This document shows positions 56,925-64,000 of a DNA stretch of 64,000 nucleotides, in pieces. The stretch is from Fluviispira multicolorata (GTDB taxonomy: Bacteria > Bdellovibrionota_B > Oligoflexia > Silvanigrellales > Silvanigrellaceae): the NCBI RefSeq assembly GCF_009208585.1, contig NZ_WFLN01000005.1:81372-145371 (forward strand), written 5' to 3'. The notes beneath the pieces were generated by a model, which saw only the letters and a list, made by a program, of their open reading frames with translations, was not told the origin of the DNA and did no database searches. Made by a program: the position numbers and the translations under genes. Position 1 is the first letter of the stretch. Each line of letters starts with the position of its first letter.

Positions 56925-58640
56925 ATGGAAAATCTCCTGCCTCATTTTTTTTTAGAAAATCAACCTTTAAATAATAAAACATATTATAAAATGGGTGGTG
57001 TAGCGCGCTTCTATGCAGAGCCCAATAGTATCTCTGAAATTCAAGAGGCTTTGTTTTGGAGTCAAAAAAATTTGTTACCTTGCGCAGTGCTTGGTTCGGG
57101 AAGCAATTCAGTTTATGCAGATGGTGAGTTTTTAGGGCTTGTTATCTCCTTAGAAAAATTATCTGCTTGGCATTGGGAAAGTACAGAAATATTATTTGCT
57201 GAAGCAGGAGTTACAAATACGGAAATTTCAGAAATATGTATGTCTGAAAATCGTGCGGGTGCCTCTTGGATGTATCGAATGCCTGGTCAATTGGGCGCAT
57301 CGGTGCGTATGAATGCACGTTGTTACGGTGGTGAAATCTCTCAAATTATTTATCAAATTATAACAATAAATACGAATGGCGATTTAAAAACATATTCAGC
57401 TGACGAAGTGTTTAAGGGCTATAAGAGCACACTGCTAATGAGTAAACCTGAAATTGTTGTGGGCGCTCGACTCCGTTTTTCATTAAGCGAAAATCCTGAA
57501 AAACTAATACAACATATGCATGAGTGTGAAGCAGATAGACATAAAAAAAGACATTTTTATTTACCAAGTTGTGGTTCGACTTTTAAAAATAATTATGAGG
57601 TAGGAAAGCCAAGTGGTCAATTATTTGATCAATTGGGTTTAAAAGGCACCCGTGTGGGAAATGCAGTTGTCAGTGAGTTTCACGCAAATTTTGTCTGGAA
57701 TTTTGGCAACGCAAGTACAAATGATATGCTTACCTTAACTTCAATTATGAGAGCAAAAGCAAAGAAAGAGTTGCAGGCTGACTTAGAATTAGAAGTTCAA
57801 CCTATTGGTGAATTTTCAAATGATCTTTTTACTTCATGTGGTATGCAAAAACTTGGACCAAGTTATTGTGGAATGGATCATAAAAAATGGGTCGGCATTC
57901 TTTGGTACCCGCAGAGTGAAAATATTTCATATAAAAAAAAACAAGAAAATATAATATTTCCTTTAAAAATATTTGAATCGCCTTTTATAGAATATTCACA
58001 AACTCAAAATATTGGGGTTCCATCGATTGGAGTTGAAGTGTTTCAATTCCAATCAATAGAAAAAGCCATGAAAAAAAAGGATGAACCTTTCTTAAAATGG
58101 ATAACATATAGTTTTGAACCTTTTGAAAATAATTTTTTATATTTTCCACAACAAAGAGAAAGTAAATACACTGCATACTTTGTAGATGAACTTTGGAAAT
58201 TTAGTGTGAGTGAATTATTTCTTGCTTCAGCTATAAATTCAAGCCATTATTTTGAATTTGAAATGACTCCAAGAGGGGAATGGGTTGCGATTGAGTTTGA
58301 CGCTATTAGAAAAAGAACAAATAAAAATAAAACTTTAAATGAAAAATATTGGTCAGAATTAAAATTTTTAAATCTTGAAAATGAAAAATTTAAAGACAAT
58401 AAAAATCGATATACTTTTGGTATGATTTTTACATTTAATCAATTAAAAAAAATGATAAATCCAAAGAACCCAGAGCTACTTTTGCAGGCAGCTTTAAGTC
58501 TTGGTGATGCAAAATATTTTCTTGCTCCATATTGGAAACACAAAAAGTATTCTAGAGATCATAAAGGTGTTGTGATTGAAAATTCCACAACACCCAATTT
58601 TCATCAGCCAAATAGATACTGGAAAGTTAAATTAATTTAA
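56925..58640 (+). CDS. murB: UDP-N-acetylenolpyruvoylglucosamine reductase (MurB) fused to a DOMON-like domain
   Basis: 571 residues. The first 300 are MurB: FAD-binding KMGGVARFYAEPNSISE and LGSGSNSVYADGEF, the MPGQLGASVRMNARCYG block, catalytic Ser in LPSCGSTFKNN, then LFDQLGLKGTRVGNAVVSE and FHANFVWN, and ELEVQPIGEF. It reduces enolpyruvyl-UDP-GlcNAc to UDP-MurNAc. MurB normally ends near there. The extra 270 residues include ELWKFSVSELFLAS and FEFEMTPRGEWVAIEFDAIR (about residues 415-460), the pattern of DOMON-like/CBM9-related domains. The end overlaps the convergent giant gene by 4 bp. Confidence 0.9.
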   Translation: MENLLPHFFLENQPLNNKTYYKMGGVARFYAEPNSISEIQEALFWSQKNLLPCAVLGSGSNSVYADGEFLGLVISLEKLSAWHWESTEILFAEAGVTNTEISEICMSENRAGASWMYRMPGQLGASVRMNARCYGGEISQIIYQIITINTNGDLKTYSADEVFKGYKSTLLMSKPEIVVGARLRFSLSENPEKLIQHMHECEADRHKKRHFYLPSCGSTFKNNYEVGKPSGQLFDQLGLKGTRVGNAVVSEFHANFVWNFGNASTNDMLTLTSIMRAKAKKELQADLELEVQPIGEFSNDLFTSCGMQKLGPSYCGMDHKKWVGILWYPQSENISYKKKQENIIFPLKIFESPFIEYSQTQNIGVPSIGVEVFQFQSIEKAMKKKDEPFLKWITYSFEPFENNFLYFPQQRESKYTAYFVDELWKFSVSELFLASAINSSHYFEFEMTPRGEWVAIEFDAIRKRTNKNKTLNEKYWSELKFLNLENEKFKDNKNRYTFGMIFTFNQLKKMINPKNPELLLQAALSLGDAKYFLAPYWKHKKYSRDHKGVVIENSTTPNFHQPNRYWKVKLI

Positions 58641-61600
58641 TCAAAAATATTTTCAACTTCAAAAGGAATTTTGCATTTATCTTTGATATTTAAGAATTCA
58701 GTTAAATTTAATGCCTGACCAATTTCAATTGTTTCTACAGGTTTTATTTCTTTTCTGTTGTTTATCATTATATCCTCAAATTTTTGATATTTAAATGAAT
58801 AATTATTTCCTGTATTAACATATTGATAAACAACATTTTCATTGTAATTCTTTGGTGTTAAAATAATGTGTTGGTTTTCTTTATCTAAATGTTGAATATA
58901 TGTTTTAAATGTTTCGGCTTCTGAATTTTCTTTAATTATGCAAGTGTAATAAATATTCCTTCTAATAGAAATATATTCTTCAGTATTTTCACTTGTGTCT
59001 TCAGTTAACTCATGAGTTTCTCCATGATTAAGTAGAGCACTTCTTGACTTACTTCTTATTTTCCATGTGTTTTGTAAAAATAAGTTGCTAAAATCAATAT
59101 TATTATATTCATGATTCTTTAATGGCTGATTGCTATTGGAGACTATTTTGTAATTGTTTTTAGAATCATTATTTTGACAAGTCTGCATATTATTGCAAAC
59201 TCTTAAACTCTTCATGAAATCAATCTCATTTAAAGATGTTTCTTCTAGTTCAGTAAGCTTATCAAAGGCTTCATTTGGAAATTCAATTTTTGTATTTGAT
59301 AAGAGTGAAACCTTTTTAAGTTTAGGCAGCATGTCAAAAGTATCAGCTGAAATTTCAGTAATTTTATTATTCCCTAAATAAAGCTCCTCGAGATTATTTA
59401 ATCCATAAAAAGATTTTGGTGATAACTTTAAAATTTGATTTTCACTTAAATCAAGTTTCTTTAGATTTTTCATATTTGAAAAAATTCCTCTTGGAATTTT
59501 TTTAATTTTGCTTCCGCGTAAATCCAAATTGCTAAGATTAATAAAACCACTCAGTGGACTTAAGTTCGTTAAATAATGAGTGTGTCTGGACAAATCAGAC
59601 ATGTTTTTAATGGGCAATTTGTCAAATTCTTCACTTGAAAGCTTTTTATATGCTTTACAATTGTTAAAGATATTATTTGCCGACTCTTGAACACTTTTTA
59701 AAATATCTTCTTCACCTGATGGACACCAATCAATAAAGGTTTTATTGAATAGAACTTGAAACGTACTCAATTTTTTATTTTTATCATAAACATCATAGAC
59801 ACAACTCTGAGCTTCTTTCATATTTTTATATTTACTTTCAGATATATTTTCAATATGAATGAAAGTTGTAGCAATTTTTTGAGAAACTTTAAAACTAAAA
59901 TCATTGCAATATTTAATTTTAGAATGTCTATTTTTGACTGTAAAGTCAGGCAAGACTAATGACGTTGCATCGGTATAAATTGGAATTCTAAAGTCCGCAA
60001 GATTATGACCAGTTACTCCTCCGTAATTTGCTGCACCTGAATAATCTTCTGCAGAATAGGCTCCTATTTTTCCGTCTTCATGTTTAATAAGATAAGCAAT
60101 TTTAAATGAAAGATAATCAAAGATCTCAAAAAAACTATAACTCATAAAGAAATCTTCAGTTATATCAAAATCACTTACCTTAGAATTCTCTTGATTTTTA
60201 TCTTCATCTTCTTCGCTATCACTTTCTGTGATTGACTTTTTATTATCTATTTTTTGAATTTCAACAACTTTTTCTTCAATTGTTTGAACATCAGTTAATT
60301 TTTGATTGTCTTCACTTTTGATTGTATTGCTGGAATTAGCAATTAGAGTTTGAATATCTGTATTTTGAATAAGAGTGTCTGTTTGGACTAGTTCATTTTG
60401 TTTATTTTTTTCATCACTGTTTATATCGGTTTCAGATTCTTTTTCATTCAAAAATTTATTAAAAATATTTGTAGTGGTTTCGACTAGAGAGTCAACAACA
60501 GAATTGACAACTGTGTCAGCAATTGTTTCAATAATAGAATCGACAACTGTATTTTTAATATCGCCCAAAAATTCATTTTCTATGCCGTGAATTTCTTCAA
60601 TATTTTCTGTTGGAGGCAATACTGTCACTTGACTTTGAGGCTCTAACTCTGCACAGATTTTTTTAATTTCTTCATATTTTTCTTTGGTTAAACGAATTCC
60701 TTCCCAAATGGTTCTTGAATTATCTGTAAACTCTTTAAGTAAAAAGTTATCTCCAGTTTCTATTTCAATATTATTGGCTGAGGTACTATCATAATGTTTA
60801 ATTTGGTTTGGTTTTGAATCTTTGAAAAGGAGATCTGCATAACCAATGTATTTAGGTTTGTCAAAATTTGATTTTTCAAACATACAGTATTGAATTTTAG
60901 AGTTTTTTAGGGTGATAAATATACTATTTTCACCTAGAAAGTTTGCTTCCTTTTCTTCTGAGTTTTCGGTTTCAATTTTTTTAAAGGTTGTTATTTGCCA
61001 AATATCTTCGCTTTTTATTTTTTCTGTTTCAATTGCATGAGTTTGAGGAGCTTCTGGCAATGAATTTACAAATTCAGGAGGAGAAAACGAACATTTTTCC
61101 TCCAAAATTTTTGCTTCAGAAATATTAATTTGACTTCCATACCAATTATAAGAAACTTCATTTTCAAAACGCCTTAAGCTAAAAGCATTTGAATCATCAT
61201 ATTCTATTAAATTAATTTCGTTTTGATTAAAAAATTGAATGCTTGGAAAAAACTCCTCTTCCAGTGATAGCTTCGCATAGTAAATTACTGCTGGGCGCTC
61301 ATTATCAGAACTGTCATATGTACAAAATTGTAAAATAGAATCCTTTTTTGTTACAAAATATGTATATTTTCCTAATAAATCGATTTCTTCAGAATTTTCT
61401 AATTTAATATTAAAATTAGGATCTATATTGTATTTATTATAAGTATGTATTTTCCATTTGTTGCTTATATTTTCTTCTTCTTTGATTTGTTTATTTGATT
61501 CTGCTATAGAACTTATAATTTTTAAGTTATCCGTATCTATTTCTTTCTCAATAATTAAGTTTTTATCTATTGTATTTATTAATATTTCATTATTTAAATC

Positions 61601-64000
61601 AGCATAATTTTCTGTTTCACGTGAGTCTAAAATATTTTCTGAGCTGACTAAAATGACTCTTGGCTTTTCTAAAGGAATAATATGATTTTTAACAATCACT
61701 TCTTCAGTAACTTCCTCCCTAATGATTTCCTCTTTAATGATTGATTCAGTTTTGAAAATATCTTCAGCTTGATCGACTTCAGTATCAGCCTCTATTTCTT
61801 CTCTAATATGAGTCATAATTGGACTAGATACTTCAATCATAGGATTTTCAATTTTAGCAATAATTGGGCTGGAGACTTCAATTTTATTATTAGGCAGAGG
61901 TTCTATATTAGAGTCTTCATTTTTTGTAGCAACAGGTTTTTGTTCAATGACAGGTATGGTTTTAATCACACTGATTTCATCATTTGTAACATCAGGTTTT
62001 TGTTCAATGACATTGTTACTTTGAGAAGCAGTAATTTTATGTTCATTATTTATTATTGTAGGAATAGGAGCTTTAATTTTAGGGACAATTGCTGTAGATT
62101 CTTTAACTTCAGAAATAATCAGAGTGGGTTCTTTAACTGCAGGATTTTCAATTTTAGCAATAATTGGGCTGGAGACTTCAATTTTATTATTAGGCAGAGG
62201 TTCTATATTAGAGTCTTCATTTTTTGTAACAACAGGTTTTTGTTCAATGACAGGTAAAGGATTAATCACACTGATTTCATCATTTGTAACATCAGGTTTT
62301 TGTTCAATGGCATTGTTACTTTGAGAAGCAGCAATAGCATGTTCATTGTTTATTACTTTAGGAATAGTTTTTTCAATTTTAGGGACAATTGCTGTAGATT
62401 CTTTAACTTCAGAAATAATCAGAGTGGGTTCTTTAACTGCAGGATTTTCAATTTTAGCAATAATTGAGTTAGAGATTTCAATATTATTATTAGGCAGAGG
62501 ATCTATGTTAGAGACTTCATTTTTTGTAACAACAGGTTTTTGTTCAATGACAGGTATGGTTTTAATCACACTGATTTCATTATTTGTAATAACAGGTTTT
62601 TGTTCAATGTCATTGTTACTTTGAGAAGCAGCAATAGCATGTTCATTGTTTATTACTTTAGGAATAGTTTTTTCAATTTTAGGGACAATTGCTGTAGATT
62701 CTTTAACTTCAGAAATAATCAGAGTGGGTTCTTTAACTATAGAATTTTCAAGTTTGACAATAATAGGGCTAGTGGCTTCAATTTTATTATTAGGCAGAGG
62801 ATCTATGTTAGAGTCTTCATTTTTTGTAACAACAGGTTTTTGTTCAATGACAGGTATGGTTTTAATCACACTGATTTCATCATTTTTAACAACAGGTTTT
62901 TGTTCAATGGCATTGTTACTTTGAGAAGCAGCAATAGCATGTTCATTGTATATTATAGCAGAAATAGGATCTTCAATTATAGGGACAATTGCTGTAGATT
63001 CTTTAACTTCAGAAATAATCAGAGTGGATTCTTTAAGTATAGGATTTTCAATTTTAGCAATAATTGGGCTGGAGACTTCAATTTTATTATTAGGCAGAGG
63101 ATCTATGTTAGAGACTTCATTTTTTGTAACAACAGGTTTTTGTTCAATGACAGGTATGGTTTTAATCACACTGATTTCATCATTTATTATTGCAGGAGTA
63201 GTTTCTTTGGCTTTATCAAAACCAGTGATAAATTCTTTAATTTTAGCAATAATAGGATTAGAATTTTCTGCGTTTGAAATAATTGGAATTTGCTCTTCTG
63301 CTTTAACATTAATATTTGAAGTTAATTCAACTTTAGAAATAAGAGAAGTGGATTCTTGAACTTTAGCGGCAATTGGGGCGGATACTTCAATTTTAGGGAC
63401 AATTGCTGTAGATTCTTTAACTTCAGAAATAATCAGAGTGGGTTCTTTAACTATAGAATTTTCAAGTTTGACAATAATAGGGCTAGTGGCTTCAATTTTA
63501 TTATTAGGCAGAGGATCTATGTTAGAGACTTCATTTTTTGTAACAACAGTTTTTTGTTCAACGACAGGTATGGTTTTAATCACACTGATTTCATTATTTA
63601 TTATTGCAGGAGTAGTTTCTTTGGCTTTATCAAAACCAGTGATAAATTCTTTAATTTTAGCAATAATAGGATTAGAATTTTCTGCGTTTGAAATAATTGG
63701 AATTTGCTCTTCTGCTTTAACATTAATATTTGAAGTTAATTCAACTTTAGAAATAAGAGAAGTGGATTCTTGAACTTTTGTGATAATTTGAGCAGATACT
63801 TCAATTATAGGAGCTTTAATTTTAGGGACAATTGGTGTAGATTCTTTAACCTCAGAAATAATCAGAGCGGTTTTTTTAGCGATAGGATTTTCAATTTTAG
63901 CAATAATTGGGATAGAGGCTTCAATTTTAATATTAGGCAGAGGTTCTATATTAGAGACTTCATTTTTTGTAACAGCGATTTTTTGTTCAATGACAGGTAA
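58637..64000 (-). CDS. Giant repeat and leucine-rich-repeat protein, 5' end outside the window
   Basis: The frame is open from the stop at 58637 to the window end (1788 codons), so no start codon can be chosen; the first GTG at 63583 lies in a repeat and is not a start. From the visible N-terminal side: Ile/Pro/Val/Lys-rich tandem repeats (61.8-64 kb), a spacer, two related domains of about 120 residues (61.1-61.46 and 60.64-61.01 kb), a hydrophobic-patterned linker (VVDSIIETIADTVVNSVVDS), a further domain, about four to five leucine-rich repeats (59.25-59.57 kb; for example NLKKLDLSENQILKLSPKSF), and a third copy of the domain (58.66-59.08 kb). It is probably exported and surface-located, but the signal peptide is out of view. 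Confidence 0.85.
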   Translation of the reverse strand, partial: LPVIEQKIAVTKNEVSNIEPLPNIKIEASIPIIAKIENPIAKKTALIISEVKESTPIVPKIKAPIIEVSAQIITKVQESTSLISKVELTSNINVKAEEQIPIISNAENSNPIIAKIKEFITGFDKAKETTPAIINNEISVIKTIPVVEQKTVVTKNEVSNIDPLPNNKIEATSPIIVKLENSIVKEPTLIISEVKESTAIVPKIEVSAPIAAKVQESTSLISKVELTSNINVKAEEQIPIISNAENSNPIIAKIKEFITGFDKAKETTPAIINDEISVIKTIPVIEQKPVVTKNEVSNIDPLPNNKIEVSSPIIAKIENPILKESTLIISEVKESTAIVPIIEDPISAIIYNEHAIAASQSNNAIEQKPVVKNDEISVIKTIPVIEQKPVVTKNEDSNIDPLPNNKIEATSPIIVKLENSIVKEPTLIISEVKESTAIVPKIEKTIPKVINNEHAIAASQSNNDIEQKPVITNNEISVIKTIPVIEQKPVVTKNEVSNIDPLPNNNIEISNSIIAKIENPAVKEPTLIISEVKESTAIVPKIEKTIPKVINNEHAIAASQSNNAIEQKPDVTNDEISVINPLPVIEQKPVVTKNEDSNIEPLPNNKIEVSSPIIAKIENPAVKEPTLIISEVKESTAIVPKIKAPIPTIINNEHKITASQSNNVIEQKPDVTNDEISVIKTIPVIEQKPVATKNEDSNIEPLPNNKIEVSSPIIAKIENPMIEVSSPIMTHIREEIEADTEVDQAEDIFKTESIIKEEIIREEVTEEVIVKNHIIPLEKPRVILVSSENILDSRETENYADLNNEILINTIDKNLIIEKEIDTDNLKIISSIAESNKQIKEEENISNKWKIHTYNKYNIDPNFNIKLENSEEIDLLGKYTYFVTKKDSILQFCTYDSSDNERPAVIYYAKLSLEEEFFPSIQFFNQNEINLIEYDDSNAFSLRRFENEVSYNWYGSQINISEAKILEEKCSFSPPEFVNSLPEAPQTHAIETEKIKSEDIWQITTFKKIETENSEEKEANFLGENSIFITLKNSKIQYCMFEKSNFDKPKYIGYADLLFKDSKPNQIKHYDSTSANNIEIETGDNFLLKEFTDNSRTIWEGIRLTKEKYEEIKKICAELEPQSQVTVLPPTENIEEIHGIENEFLGDIKNTVVDSIIETIADTVVNSVVDSLVETTTNIFNKFLNEKESETDINSDEKNKQNELVQTDTLIQNTDIQTLIANSSNTIKSEDNQKLTDVQTIEEKVVEIQKIDNKKSITESDSEEDEDKNQENSKVSDFDITEDFFMSYSFFEIFDYLSFKIAYLIKHEDGKIGAYSAEDYSGAANYGGVTGHNLADFRIPIYTDATSLVLPDFTVKNRHSKIKYCNDFSFKVSQKIATTFIHIENISESKYKNMKEAQSCVYDVYDKNKKLSTFQVLFNKTFIDWCPSGEEDILKSVQESANNIFNNCKAYKKLSSEEFDKLPIKNMSDLSRHTHYLTNLSPLSGFINLSNLDLRGSKIKKIPRGIFSNMKNLKKLDLSENQILKLSPKSFYGLNNLEELYLGNNKITEISADTFDMLPKLKKVSLLSNTKIEFPNEAFDKLTELEETSLNEIDFMKSLRVCNNMQTCQNNDSKNNYKIVSNSNQPLKNHEYNNIDFSNLFLQNTWKIRSKSRSALLNHGETHELTEDTSENTEEYISIRRNIYYTCIIKENSEAETFKTYIQHLDKENQHIILTPKNYNENVVYQYVNTGNNYSFKYQKFEDIMINNRKEIKPVETIEIGQALNLTEFLNIKDKCKIPFEVENIFD
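61921..64000 (-). repeat. Tandem in-frame coding repeats, 300-bp unit
   Basis: The anchor TTTTTGTAAC...CAGGTTTTTGTTCAATG recurs at 61921, 62221, 62521, 62821 and 63121 (exactly 300 bp apart), then at 63535 and 63964 (414 and 429 bp). The two long intervals contain an extra block that is itself repeated. All intervals are multiples of three, so the frame is kept. The encoded unit is about 100 residues with SVIKTIPVIEQKPVVTKNE, LPNNKIEVSSPIIAKIEN and IISEVKESTAIVPKIE. Confidence 0.93.

Noticed and set aside
62540..63277. Long open frames on the plus strand across the repeat region
   Set aside because: They are opposite-strand shadows of a low-complexity repeat with few stops; they repeat every 300 bp, have no ribosome binding sites, and read as Asn/Phe/Arg-rich strings.
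63583..63583. Start of the giant gene at the GTG near 63583
   Set aside because: It lies inside a repeat unit, has no ribosome binding site, and the frame is open to the window end with more copies of the same repeat.
61921..64000. Repeat tract as a CRISPR array
   Set aside because: Units are 300 bp or longer, in frame, coding, with no short repeat/spacer structure and no cas genes.

Overview
The window is a 64 kb stretch of AT-rich chromosome from a Gram-negative, flagellated bacterium. Outer-membrane-type proteins, lipoproteins, FlgK/FlgL, PlsB and a complete late mevalonate pathway with a type 2 isopentenyl isomerase occur together with low GC and compact gene spacing. This suggests the Bdellovibrionota/Oligoflexia side of the tree (Silvanigrella-like); that placement is inference, because there is no rRNA gene in the window. 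No tRNA, rRNA, CRISPR array, insertion sequence or convincing prophage was seen.

Layout. 1-3.4 kb: the start of a membrane protein, a Tat-exported cholesterol-oxidase-like flavoenzyme with a small secreted partner, and an FMN reductase. 3.4-6.8 kb: flagellar operon flgM-flgN-flgK-flgL. 7.2-9.9 kb: an acyl-CoA synthetase and a secreted GDSL lipase. 9.9-16.7 kb: mevalonate operon (idi2, HMG-CoA reductase, phosphomevalonate kinase, diphosphomevalonate decarboxylase, mevalonate kinase) ending in an overlapping tyrosine recombinase gene. 16.9-22.5 kb: an unknown gene pair, a small beta-barrel protein, a left-handed beta-helix protein, a large lipoprotein and rpmF. 22.7-27.0 kb: a giant protein with a degenerate Ser/Thr kinase domain, a degenerate ATPase and a helical repeat region. 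27.2-32.8 kb: alr-queA-tgt followed by three envelope genes. 32.8-36.1 kb: a heavy-metal ATPase, its divergent RcnR/CsoR-type repressor, and a gamma-carbonic-anhydrase-like protein. 36.2-48.6 kb: a diverged MreB paralogue, then (transcribed leftward) three tandem amino-acid-binding proteins, livHMGF, panC and plsB. 48.7-58.6 kb: NAD synthetase, a helix-turn-helix protein, a thiN-trpR operon, acyltransferase, esterase, hflX, and a MurB fused to a DOMON-like C-terminal domain. 58.6-64 kb: the 3' part of a giant repeat and leucine-rich-repeat protein whose 5' end lies outside the window.

How genes work together. The mevalonate cluster holds every step from HMG-CoA to IPP/DMAPP. The liv transporter genes run directly into panC and plsB, linking branched-chain amino acid uptake to pantothenate/CoA and phospholipid synthesis. 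The repressor at 35.1 kb has a G6 operator-like tract that also looks like its own ribosome binding site.

The best candidates for new biology are the MurB-DOMON fusion, the pseudokinase/pseudo-ATPase giant, the 300-bp in-frame repeat protein with three copies of an unrecognised Cys-containing domain, and the recombinase embedded in the mevalonate operon.
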